64,000 nt of DNA from Apostichopus japonicus. Its lineage: Eukaryota; Echinodermata; Holothuroidea; Aspidochirotida; Stichopodidae. Every line of letters begins with the position of its first letter. The first letter of the stretch is position 1. Below the pieces are notes generated by a model. It saw only the letters and a list, made by a program, of their open reading frames with translations, was not told the origin of the DNA and searched no databases. The stretch is from positions 17,494,001 to 17,558,000 of the forward strand of contig NC_092580.1 of NCBI RefSeq assembly GCF_037975245.1, written 5' to 3'. A program made the position numbers and the translations under genes. This document shows, one piece after another, positions 40,455 to 51,924 of the stretch.

Positions 40455-41134
40455 TATATATATATATATGTGTGCGTGTGTGTGTGTGTGTCTCAATAAC
40501 CATTAGTTTACCCTGACTCGACTCGAGTCACCAACCTTTATAGGAACAAAATTTGCCTGGACATCTTGTCACTTGCCTAGTCAGTAATACTTTTAGGGGT
40601 CATGGCTATTTTTACCAAAAATAATAGTTATAATTAATTGTTACCTTGCTCTTGTTAGAAAATTACAAAAGCGTTTTTTTTTATTCGCTTTTGTAAGTGG
40701 CGTCAGAGACAAGCTAAGTAGGACCTTCACTTGTCCGAAAATGTTATTTAAACAATGGAAGAGTCGTGACACTCTTTTCATTGTTTTGTTTTTCCTTCTC
40801 TTTATTGGTTATATGTATACATGTGCGTGTGTGTGTGTGTGTATGCGCAATATGTAGCACTAAACTGAACTGACCTCTTTACACATAAAAGGACAACGTA
40901 TTTGGCAAGTCAAATAACCAAGACGCGTTGTGATAGTACGGCTGATGAGAACACAATCTGTTATTTTATTTTTTTACGGATTGTTGGTTTTATGGTGAGT
41001 AAAATATTTCAGTTTGAAGACTTCAATGCAATAATAATAATAATAATAATAATAATAGAAGAAAAAATATCAGTTGTATAGAGTTTGTTCATAGCAAGGT
41101 TTCATATATAAAAAACAAGTAAATAAGTTTAAAA

Positions 41135-41391
<257 letters not shown>

Positions 41392-44300
41392 AGTATAATA
41401 AATCGTTAACTTGATTTTCGCACCAAAATAGAAATAAGAAAAAAAGGAAATAAATTTCTTGTTATAGGCCTACACATGTAATTAATAATCAGCCATTCAT
41501 AATATTACTATACAGTGTAGGCGCAACATCACATAGGATCATGCGTGCAGTTTAATCAGGGAGTTGTCCATAACAACTCCCTGGTTTAATGTTGATATAT
41601 CATGGACAGACACTGTAGAAACTGTTGAGTGAAACTTGTATGTTTTTATGTACAGAACTTCAATGTCGGTTGGTTATCCGGAAAAGTTGAAGCGTTAATT
41701 ATGACGACAATTATTGCTCTTCGACAGCACAGCACTAAAAGATCTATACCAACCCAGACAAATTCACGATGTCCCATGTTACCCCGGGAAAGGTGGACAA
41801 GTTGGATGGTTTCATGTTGATTTTGTGAAGCTTCTATAGGCTTGATGGTTTTTTTGACATTTTGGTTAAGTATTATAGTCTTTTTTTTCTATAGTCTATA
41901 TAGTCTCTTTTTTGGCTATTTTGCTGAATAAAACTTCGATCTATAATGGGACCCTGTCATTGCTTTTTCGAAAACCAAACGTTGTCTTGAAGTTGTTATA
42001 TTTTTACAGTTTTTAGACGTATATGAAGCAGTACAAAATTCCTCAGTTCTTCTTGAATTCATTATTTTTCTTTGCCTTTACGTAAAATTCCGGTACTGGA
42101 GCAACTGTCAATGAAAAAAATATTCCACATTGCTTGACTATTATTGTGAATTTGATAATCATTGACTATAAATGCGCTATCTTTTTAAATTAATTTATAC
42201 TTTAAATATTTCTCGTATTATAACACATTTGATCTTTTACTCTATTCGGCAATGATCACAAAACAGGGACTTGCTTTGGGTGGGGTGGGGGGGGGGGGGC
42301 TAAAATTAACTCAATGTGCTCAGCCTACCCACCTTTCATCCTCAATGACAGACAGAATATTATAAGAATTCTAGTGTTAAGTACAGTATACAAAGGTTTA
42401 CAACACGTAACATCGGATGTGGTACAACCTAACGGTCGAAAATTCTCCAAACATTTTGGAAACAAATTGATAGCACCATTTTGCATCTATAAACACCATC
42501 CAGTTTATCAAAATTTCTCGAAAGGGGCGAGTCTACCCTTCCTTTTAGATCCCTCCCCTATATCACATAACAAATTAGCTTCCCTTCCTGAGTATTTCCT
42601 TCTATGTATGGACCCGTACGTTGTAGTTGGGAAGCCAGAGGCTTCGACCCTAGGTGCAGATGGGGGGGGGGGGGGTCGGTGGTGGTCCATGGCCAATATA
42701 CTGTAGGGTAAAGTATCCCGTTGCCCACAAAAGTTAGTGGGTGCATAAGCAATATGCACGATATCTTGAAATAGTTATAATGTTAAATGAACATTAAAAC
42801 ATCTGTATGGGATGGGAAAAATTCAACGTCTTTTGGGTATATAATTTTGTTGTTTTAAATCCCCTTAAAATATTGCAATTAATTAATAATACTGATTTGT
42901 GGCTTTATTACCAATACTGAAGTATATGAACGTGGAAAATTTTCTAACTAGCTTTTTGCAAGCACGGGAATAATATTATACTAATAAGCGACGATTTTGT
43001 TTTGCTGCGAAAGAAATCATATAGTTTTGCTCATATAGATTTGGTGAAAAATGTGTAAATCTATATAACCTTAGTTTGTATAACTATCAATCTTGTTTTG
43101 AGAAGAAAACAAATACTAGATTTTTTTTCGACGAAATGTCGCACTGCTTTTAAACTTGAGAGAAACTACAGAGCGGCTTCCTTTCATAACATTCTCGTTC
43201 AATGTTAATATAATGTAGTTTTCCGTGACAAATCTGAAATGCTTTGCAAACATTTTAGAAACCATAAAAAGCTTACGTTTTTCTATTGTGTTTTGTGCTG
43301 CATCTGAGAAAGTGACCTATAATGGTCTGTATGATAGGCTAACCAGTTCAGCCACTTTTATATCCAAATCTCAAATTTTTAAAAGGGCCTTTTTCTCAAA
43401 ATTTAAAAGACTTAGTGTTAAAGAAAAGAAACTATATTGATAGCACTATATGTGCAACTTGCCAAAATTTATTCCATGCTTTTACGTTATGTCTTTAACC
43501 TGCGATAGAAAAATATCAAGGCATGGCTCCCTGATCATAGATAGGCCATAGTCAGTGAGTCATATGTAATGTTTACTGGATTATCGGAAATAGAGATATT
43601 GGTTATAACCAAAATTTCAAATTGGGAGAGGGTATATGATAAGGCGAGCGGGATAAAGAGGGCCGTGAGTTTGGAGTGGGGTATAAAGGATACAATGTGT
43701 GATGTTAGTCATTTTCCATGCTTTGGATATTATTTCCCCACTTATAGTTTTTCCCCAGCCCCACCCCCTTCCTTAAACCCTCCATCCGTTTAAGCACATA
43801 TGTTTACAAGTACATGATATAAACCCCGCACGATGAGTTAAATTCTCAAATTCTTTGAGTCCTTTTTATTTTCAATAATCCTCTTTATGAAAAAGGAAAA
43901 AATGGAAACGTTTGATTATTTTGGTAATTGGATAATTCTCTTATTCGTTTCGGTGTTCACTGTTGGCATACCAATTTCTGTTGTTGTCGTCACTGTTACG
44001 TGAATATACGCCTTCACTTGCAAAAAGGTCAAATTAATTAGGCCTATGATGATTATGGAACGATTTGAAAACAAGTTGTTTTTACAAAGTGAGAATGCAA
44101 GGCCAAGCGACTTTGAGTTGTATGACCAGGGAGTTGTTATACAGTGTACACGGTTTTCGAATGTACAATCCAGTCTCATCTAGTATATTGTTGTCGTATT
44201 ACCAAGCAAGTAAAGTGGGCCAACAACATAACTGTTAGCTAACTATTTATCTATACTACAAACAGCTGAAAGGAAAAACAAACTATTAGAATACACTTAG

Positions 44301-44699
44301 AGTATAATAGAGACACAGATGGAAAAACTTTAAAAGTGTGCATATAGCAACGAAATAGAGCAAGGGAAGCTTGATGAGAGGATTGAGGGTTTGTGGAGGG
44401 GTGTACGTAGCAGTGGGAGGAAAGTTGTAACAGAGGTGAAATGGAAGGAATGGGAATTAGAAAGGAAAATCTGTGACTATGAAGAACGCACGGTGTCCGA
44501 CACCCGAGCAGCGGCCGATGCTTGCAGAGTGGCCGACACGGCTACGCAATGCCCGACCCCTAGGCAGTGCCCGATAATAAGGATTGCCAGATTCCTGTAG
44601 GCAGTGCGTAAATATGTAGGACAATGCATTCGAGTTAGAGACGTTAAATTATATATCATGAAACTGTGCCCGCTTCTCTTCCATGTGTTGTCTTCCGTG
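41392..44699. other. Intergenic, no gene recognised
   Basis: Mostly AT-rich. A G-run-bearing stretch around 42270-42690, with ATTTTGCATCT and CCCTTCCTTTTAGATCCCTCCCC, looks like a decayed relative of the poly-G mini-transposons, but no duplication could be assigned. No coding exon is supported. Confidence 0.4.
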
Positions 44700-45057
44700 C
44701 AAGGGGGTAGGAACTGGGGGGCTGGGGGCGCCAGCCCCCCAGTGAAAAATATGGGGGCGGAAGTATCATTCCGCCCCCCCCCCCCCGCTTCGCAAGTCAG
44801 AAAACCCCTTTTTCATTTCCAAATGAGAAAAAAAATCTCATTTGGACCACCAAATTGCATCTAAGGCCAGGTGAAAATGCAAAATTATTTACAAAATGGA
44901 GTGAGTGTTGAAGTGTGCTATATTGCACCAAATTGCATCTGAGGCCACCTGGAAATTCCAAAGGGGGAGGGGGACACCCCCTCCCCTTAGACCCCTCCCC
45001 CAGGCCGGCCATCAGTCTTCAGCCCCCCCCACTCAAAAGTACCTTCCTACGCCACTG
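44700..45057 (-). mobile_element. hAT-like MITE, family with ATTGCATCTGAGG core, reverse copy
   Basis: It reads from CAAGGGGGTAGGAAC to CCTTCCTACGCCACTG and is flanked by a perfect 8-bp duplication CTTCCGTG (44692-44699 and 45058-45065). Its body is the reverse complement of the element at 53554-53923 through most of its length, with matching G/C-run hairpins and two ATTGCATCT words. It is non-autonomous. Confidence 0.93.
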
Positions 45058-45065
45058 CTTCCGTG

Positions 45066-47352
45066 TTTTCTGTTTTATAATCCTTGCTCCCTTCTTGCCC
45101 TCTCCTAATTGGCACGACGCTTCCTGTTACACACCGCGCATGTTGGTGGCTGTGCAGCATTATTAACATAAAGTTTCACTGTGTTCTCCTATACATGAGG
45201 CGTGATAGAATATCATATATACCTTATACCACGAATACTATAACGAGAATGCTGAAAGTTATTTATCTTCCTCCAACTTTCTTCTCCTTCAATTTATAAC
45301 AATGATGAGGAGCGGGGTGGTCCTTAGGTTCCTTTGCAGAATCTATTAAGGAGGGTAACTTAGGAACAGACAAAACACTTTAAATATAATGAAACTAAAG
45401 TTTTATAGTAATATGTACACATATTATCATAAATTTTAACGGGGAAAAAAATCGAAATATTTCACAAACAATGAATAAACGTTCAATAGATTTCAGGCTG
45501 GTATTTGATTATCGCCGCTGTATGACGACCAGCTATAATATAACGGGCCTCTTCGACCTGGTCACGGTTTACGACGGCGGTGAATGAAACGCAAGAGTCA
45601 AAAGCATGATTGTTATATTTACGATACCCAGCAGAGGTTTTGTTCGTACCAAGATGTTATAAGTGGTAACTACCAAACAGAACACGCCCGTATAGGTTCG
45701 AGTTATAACGAGCATGGCTATACAATCAACCTCGAACTTCTGGAGGGAGGGGAGGTGGGAGGGGGGGGGGCAGTTCACGAATCGAAATCACACAGCAGAT
45801 TGGCTGGCAGTGCGACCAGTATGATGACAAGTATAGGCCGGCCATATAGCCATTGTAAATGTATTTGTGATGCTAGTATTGTATTATTCGCGACAGGTGG
45901 TGAGATCTTTTGAACTCTCCTTGCTGGTTTCACACCACTGGACACCGAAAGTCTATAGAACGGGAGGCCCTGGTTCTAATCCCCATAGAAACGTTTCCTC
46001 TGTTCTAGATTTTTCAACTAAATACGGTGCCTTTCAAAATATATAAGCAGTGGTATACATATGCCTACATGGAAAAACTAGTGTAGGACTATCAAGTCTA
46101 CGAGAACTTGTGCATAACCAAGATGAAGCAGGTTGTAATTAAAAAATCTGAGTGATAGGCAGTTGAAGTTCCTGTCAACTATAGGAAGATCAGTATATAG
46201 TTGGTGAAATAAGACAGACCAATGCATATGCATGTTGGCGGCACTCATTAAGTATTCATGATGCAAAACACTGACTACCTCACTGGCATTATACTCTGCT
46301 GAGTCTGTTCAGCAACGGGAATGAGTCTCCCTACATAAAAAATAGGAAAATGCTAGTACGGCTGTTATATTTTCCTCCCCTTCTTATGTACAATCGCTCA
46401 TCTCTTCATGAATAGTAAGGTTCGACCCAGCGCATTTGGCAAAGAAAAATTAACAAAGGCTACATTATGGCATATGTGATTGGTTGGCTTAAAATGTCGG
46501 AACCAACCCTTGGAGCCCATGGATATATTTCATGATTACCTTTTGGTAAAAACGAAATAATACCATGTCTCAGTTTAGTAATTTGACAATAAAGAAAGGT
46601 TTCTTTCAGGTCAGCTTCAAGAATGAGCGTATGATCATGTGACCTGCAGCCTACATGTGTGTTCGGTTGAAATCGTAAACTGTGTGTTAAATATCGTCGT
46701 GGTCAGAAATATCTTCATGATCATCATTTGTAAAAGATGAGTTATTATCTTCTCCACATAATTACGTTTTACTACATTAAGATAAAAAATTGGGATGCTT
46801 TCTCCCCGTCTTCAGTCCATCATTGTGCACGTGATCTAATAACAATGATTCCTCTTAGATTTTATTCGATTTTTATTCGATTTTCCATGGGTATTTACTG
46901 AGAGCAACGTTTTTTTAAGTAGATCAATAACATTAAACTGGACATCTTTTCTAGTTGAAAAGGAAGGACCTGATGCTTCCATACGGTACTGTATGTGGTG
47001 CTTCTTGTCATCTCTGTCACTGTGTAGTCGATAATCACCCCCCCCCCCTCCCCTCCACCCAAAAAACAAATTGTGAGTGACTGATAGTTAAACGTTTGGC
47101 CAACGTTTGGCCTTTTTGCGGAGTTCCGGAAATGAACACCAAACTTATCTTCTAGACACCTATCCAATTTGCCCCATATTCAATACATTTGTTGTATGAT
47201 AATCTCATCCAATGCTGTTGAAATTTTTCTAAAAGCTCTTTTCGTTTCCAAGATATACACATTTGAAGGTTTGATAAATCTAAGAAACTCATTAATACGT
47301 GCAAACTATGAGAGTGTTGCGCCCATCAACATTTCTTAGTTTGGGCCGTAAT
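45066..47352. other. Intergenic, no gene recognised
   Basis: No coding motif, RNA gene or clear transposon end is seen, apart from G-runs near 45755 and a C-run near 47038. Short open frames lack recognisable features. Confidence 0.4.
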
Positions 47353-47687
47353 CAGGGGGGTAGGAGCCGGGGGGGGGGGCACTTGGGGCACGTGTGCCCA
47401 CCATTTCCCCCAAATAGCAAATGTGCCCTACTTGCAAATAAAATGTGCCCCTTTGATGAAAACTGTCTTTTGGATATCTTAAGCCTTTGTTAAGCTTAAT
47501 ATTTTATTTTAATTATTCACGTGCACCATAATAGTATTGATAGCATACTAACACATCATATATATTTAAGTGATATGGCCGGTGTGTATCGGTTTATAGC
47601 ATAACGAGTGGTGGTTGTGGAATGAGAAAGTGCCCCTCTGATGTTATGCCTCCCCCCCCCCACTTTTTGGAAGCTTTCTACCCCATG
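47353..47687. mobile_element. hAT-like MITE, 335 bp
   Basis: It starts CAGGGGGGTAGGAGCC and ends GCTTTCTACCCCATG, inverted to each other with mismatches. It is flanked by a perfect 8-bp duplication GCCGTAAT (47345-47352 and 47688-47695). It contains CACGTGTGCCC and a C-run near its end. No coding. Confidence 0.88.
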
Positions 47688-48059
47688 GCCGTAATAATCC
47701 CTAAATAACCCCTAATTACAAGCCCACATATATCTTTTGAATAATGCCTATTAGAGTCATGGGACAATTTTGTTCATGGGTGTCGGTAGACCTTTAAAAA
47801 ACGTGTCGGTATGGCATAAGTCAATCAGAATTACAGAATTCCTATTAGTTGTAAAAAGTGGCTACTTTTCGCTGGTGTAGCAGGAAGTTGGTCACACGGA
47901 CGGCGACGCTGCTTCACAAGAGTCACTAGAAATAATTATTTTACTAGGTAACACGGCCAAGTATAACGTTCCTTTGCACACGTGCCTTTAATTGCTCAAC
48001 CGCGAGACCTACAAACACACGCGTAGGCAGGCTGTATTTAAATCCACCTAGTTCGTTCA

Positions 48060-48189
48060 TATGTAGGTATAATCTATCTAGCTGGGATCAGGTATAGAGC
48101 TCGAAGAGAGATAAAGATAGATAATAAGCGATAAAGGTGTAGAGAAAGAAAGAAATTTAAAACGTTTTCACAGAAGCCGAGCAAGCAAG
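48060..48189 (+). other. Possible 5'-UTR exon of the HypX-like gene (weak candidate)
   Basis: A purine-rich stretch ends GCAAGCAAG followed by GTAAGATTC at 48190, a good donor sequence. It precedes the HypX-like ORF on the same strand. Joined to the acceptor at 50026-50027, it would give a non-coding first exon and a 1.8-kb intron. There is no direct evidence of transcription; other donors could serve. Confidence 0.2.
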
Positions 48190-49472
48190 GTAAGATTCAT
48201 GTTGTTTTATTTTTATTTCATCGGACCCTACATCGCTTTGCAATAAAATAACGTCTGCCTCGTTATTTTCATAATACTTATCGAAGATACGGTTTGCATA
48301 AGCGTACGAGGCGGGGGGCAGGGGGGCAGACTGCCCAAAAGTGCCCACTTGTTTGTTGAGGGTCCTTTAATTGACAGTTGTCACGTAGACCCAGGCCTGA
48401 ATATTTTTGGCATTGTAAACCAACTAAATAATTGTTCGAAACTTTCGATGAGCGATCTCGGTAAGAGTTGGTCTCTTCAATACAAAGTCCTATATGTCGG
48501 ACACAGGTACTACTTGTATACGATCGTACCTGACATCTTCGTGACTGGAATCGCTTTTATTCGAATATTCACAAATTTGAGCATTATGGCTGATGTCAAA
48601 ATCTTATTACTGGATAAATGTTTATTTTTATTTTATTCTTGGTGGCAATATCAACTTATTCCGACTATAACGTTTTGTGATCAAGATTCTTAGGTCCCTT
48701 GTAATGTATGTCATATCGACCAATCACGTTATTTGTTTACAAGATATCATTCATTCTTCCTTCGAATTTTTCTGTAAGAATTTGTCGATATTTCCTCCCA
48801 AATGTTGTCACAATTTGTAGAAAGTTTTACCGAGTCTGAAAATTTGAATTTAAGTTAGCATAACAAAATATCAACCAACTCTTTAGAGGCGATTATCCAT
48901 AATGTATCAAAATTGAGCCAATCACAAAATTGATACGGTTGTCCATATACGATAATTTATATAATATGCAGGACCACCTTAACGTACCCTTAACGTGCTA
49001 CAAATTGCATTGTCAATTAGTGAAAACATTTTAAATCTGTAATGCCCCGTCAATCTTCAATGGACCATATATGAACCGTTTTCACAACAAAACAGCCTCA
49101 ATGATCGGTTACTCTACAAAGAACTTCGTGTAGAATGATTTTACTAATATACTCGCCCAAAATTCATATATACTTGTTAAATAGCAGACTTCTGACTCAA
49201 GACAAGGACGCTTTCTCTGATATCTAATATCATGATAAGAAAGAGCATTGTTTATTACATTAGCCTTTAAGACACGTCTAACAAGCGTATTGAGATTCTG
49301 CAGCATTGCCCCTCTAGTTTGAAAATTTACTATAATCTACAAATACCATTTCCAAACGTTACATATGACATCAGATTCTTGCTATAGTTGGGTATTTTAA
49401 AAGTTCTACAAGCAGCAGTAAAATTTGCCAAACCAAAGTAATAAATACAAGCGGTTTAAAACTGGCTATAAG

Positions 49473-49737
49473 CAGTGGCGTACATAAAGGACTGGAGTGC
49501 GGGGTGTGGTTGGGTTAGGGGGGTTGGGAGACAGCAGTTCGGAGGCATGGCCATCACATTTATCCTTATCTGAGGAAACTGTTCACTCAGGGGATTTTCT
49601 TAACTTTCAGTCGGGGAAGAATTGGACCACTTTATATAGGAAGCCCTGTTATTTGGAAGTTACCCCAACCTAAATCAGTCGGGGAAATTTGTAGCCCCCC
49701 CCCCCCTCTCACCTTTAGAATCCTATGCACGTCACCA
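49473..49737. mobile_element. Decayed hAT-like MITE (candidate)
   Basis: The start CAGTGGCGTACATA and the end TATGCACGTCACCA are approximate inverted repeats, with G- and C-run blocks between, like other members. No convincing flanking duplication was found. It lies about 300 bp upstream of the HypX-like start codon. Confidence 0.5.
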
Positions 49738-50018
49738 TAGCTAATGAGGAGCAACCACATGTGATCTAATCCATATGAACCTTTTAGTTAGTGAAGGAGG
49801 CCTGTGGGGTAGTGGGCTTGTATTGATTTTTTTCTTTCGTCCATATTACATGGTTAACAATAACGTACCATATCTTTAGCTAAAGATAACGTTTAAGGAT
49901 GAAAACACTGTTTTGACACTTTGAATACCTACTTTCAACTGTAAGGTTATACTCTCTCTTTTTTTTAATATATAATTCCTTCTAAACATAGATGAACTTT
50001 TAACGGAAAATTCAATTT

Positions 50019-50036
50019 TCTTCCCAGAATATTCAG
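50019..50036 (+). promoter_or_regulatory. Splice acceptor-like site just upstream of the HypX-like ATG
   Basis: ATTTTCTTCCCAG ends at 50027, twelve bases before the ATG at 50039. It has the pyrimidine tract and CAG of a 3' splice site and would place the gene's only intron in its 5' UTR. An ATTCAG at 50031-50036 is a poorer alternative. Confidence 0.5.
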
Positions 50037-50038
50037 CG

Positions 50039-51862
50039 ATGGCTAATCTATTACATACAACGACTATTAGGGCAATTCGAGATACAGTTCTGCGATCTTC
50101 GAAAATTTACAAATCTTCCGCAATTGAATTACAACGTAACACTGTTCCACTAGCTCAAACAGCTGCAGGTGAAAGAAGCCTCGACATTATGTTTTTCGTT
50201 CAAAAACATAACAGTTTAAGCCAAAGAGTCGCTCAAGAGTTGACTGAGAAGAACCATCAAATCTCCGTACATGAGATTTCTAACAGCGATGAAATGAAAA
50301 CATTAACTACCAAGAAAAATCCAGATCTTATCTTGTGTCCTTTCCTGACAAAACGTGTCCCAGATGAAGTCTACATGAACCCTGTTACCCCCTGCCTTAT
50401 TGTTCATCCTGGCATTGAAGGGGACAGGGGCATGACATCAATTGACTGGGCCCTGAAAGAGAATGCTGGGTCTTGGGGTGTTACCGTGATGCAGGCTGAT
50501 AAAGTCATGGATGCTGGGGACATCTGGAGCACAAGGAATTTTCAAATTAATCGACCAAACATCAACTCGTTGACCAAATCTAGTCTTTATGTCAATGAAG
50601 TGACCAACGCAGCTGTAGAGGCTTGCTTACAAGCAGTGGATAACTTTTTGAATAACATTGCACCCAGGTCTCTCGACTATGCTATGGCACACGTTCATGG
50701 GAGACTCAGACCAACCATGAAGAAATCAGACCGTCAAATCGACTGGGAACAACCTGCAGAAGATGTTGCACGCCAAGTACGGATGTCTGATTCGTCACCA
50801 GGAGCTATGGCAAGTGTCAAGCAATCGAATGGCGAAAGTAAATGGTCCGATAAAATGAGGGTCTTTGGGGCACACATCGAAGAACTTGGTCTCGAGAACT
50901 CCAAGGGTGCGCCTGGAGAAGTCTTAGGACAACGTGATGACGCCATTCTGGTTAAATGCGGAGAAGGCTCTGTTTGGCTTTCTCATTTGAAGAAGGACAA
51001 ACTGAAACTACCTGCAACGTCTTGGTTGAAGAACATGGATATTCCTCAACTACCTGCCCCGTCTGTTGAGGTTCCTCATGGGATGTTTCCGAAGACTTTT
51101 CAAGAAATTTGGACCACAGTTAGCCCGAGAGGAGTATGCCATGTCAATTTTGATTTTTACAACGGAGCAATGAGCACAGGCCAGTGTCGGCGTTTGGATT
51201 ACGTACTCTCAGAAGTAGGGAAGGACGAAAGGGTGAAAGTTATCGTTCTGAAAGGTGGCTTGAACTTTTTCAGTAACGGAATTCATCTCAACGTCATCGA
51301 AAGTTGTCAAGATCCCTCCGAAGAATCCTGGAGAAATATCAACGCCATCAACGATGTTGTACAACGTATATTCATGAGTGATAAAGTTACAATCTCAGCA
51401 GTACGTGGCAACGCTGGAGCTGGGGGAGCTATGGTGGCTCTAGCGAGCGACTTTACCCTTGCACGCGAAGGGGTAGTTTTCAACCCACATTATCGCACGA
51501 TGCATTTGTTTGGTTCGGAATACCATACATACTTCCTTCCAAATAAGGTAGGCAAAGCTAAAGCAGAACAACTATTGAACAATGCGGTTCCAATGCTCTC
51601 CAACGAAGCGGTTCGCATTGGATTCGTGGATGGCGCTTGTGGTAGAACACATCAGGATTTTGAAGCTTTCGTAGAAGATGTGGCCAATAAAGTTGCTAGC
51701 CCATCGATTATGAAAGAGGTATTGAAAAGTAAAGAGAGGAACAAAACTAGCCAGTGGTTGAATAGCCTGCAGAAACACAGAGCACACGAATTAGAAAAGA
51801 TGGCCTCAAATTTTCAAAGCAATGACTATCATCAGGCTAGGAAGTCCTTTGTATATCATTAG
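50039..51862 (+). CDS. HypX/HoxX-like formyltransferase-crotonase fusion, single coding exon
   Basis: The 607-aa protein matches bacterial HypX/HoxX from end to end. Residues 1-47 are an extra basic/hydroxylated N-terminus. Residues 48-215 are a formyltransferase-like Rossmann domain with HPGIEGDRG (123-131) and VMQADKVMDAGDIW (150-163), keeping the His and Asp expected of the formyltransferase site. Residues 220-325 are the formyltransferase C-terminal-like domain (HGRLRP, IDWEQPA). Residues 350-560 are crotonase-like, with FDFYNGAMST (371-380), SNGIHLN (412-418), ESWRNINA (429-436), the oxyanion-hole type GNAGAGGAM (457-465) and NPHYRTM...GSEY (482-495). In bacteria HypX takes the formyl group of formyl-tetrahydrofolate to CoA and releases CO for the [NiFe] hydrogenase centre. 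From memory of that work, a Tyr and a Glu act in CO release; Y485 and E494 are the likely counterparts, one residue closer than in bacteria. The function in an animal is unknown. The start is the first ATG, in good context (GCGATGG). Confidence 0.93.
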   Translation: MANLLHTTTIRAIRDTVLRSSKIYKSSAIELQRNTVPLAQTAAGERSLDIMFFVQKHNSLSQRVAQELTEKNHQISVHEISNSDEMKTLTTKKNPDLILCPFLTKRVPDEVYMNPVTPCLIVHPGIEGDRGMTSIDWALKENAGSWGVTVMQADKVMDAGDIWSTRNFQINRPNINSLTKSSLYVNEVTNAAVEACLQAVDNFLNNIAPRSLDYAMAHVHGRLRPTMKKSDRQIDWEQPAEDVARQVRMSDSSPGAMASVKQSNGESKWSDKMRVFGAHIEELGLENSKGAPGEVLGQRDDAILVKCGEGSVWLSHLKKDKLKLPATSWLKNMDIPQLPAPSVEVPHGMFPKTFQEIWTTVSPRGVCHVNFDFYNGAMSTGQCRRLDYVLSEVGKDERVKVIVLKGGLNFFSNGIHLNVIESCQDPSEESWRNINAINDVVQRIFMSDKVTISAVRGNAGAGGAMVALASDFTLAREGVVFNPHYRTMHLFGSEYHTYFLPNKVGKAKAEQLLNNAVPMLSNEAVRIGFVDGACGRTHQDFEAFVEDVANKVASPSIMKEVLKSKERNKTSQWLNSLQKHRAHELEKMASNFQSNDYHQARKSFVYH

Positions 51863-51918
51863 TTTCTTAAGACGCCAACCTCTTGTTTCAGAAAGAAAGG
51901 GACATTCACATTGACCTG

Positions 51919-51924
51919 AATAAA
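51919..51924 (+). terminator. Polyadenylation signal AATAAA of the HypX-like gene
   Basis: AATAAA occurs 57 nt after the stop codon, giving a very short 3' UTR. Its presence supports the ORF being a eukaryotic gene rather than bacterial contamination. Confidence 0.65.

Noticed and set aside
48349-48693. 114-codon plus frame upstream of the HypX-like gene
   Set aside because: No recognisable motif, atypical composition, and no link to the downstream ORF; likely chance.
50039-51862. HypX-like ORF as bacterial contamination or a mis-joined contig
   Set aside because: The flanks are animal-type DNA with hAT-like MITEs, there is an acceptor-like site before the ATG and an AATAAA after the stop, and no second bacterial gene or Shine-Dalgarno-type context is seen.
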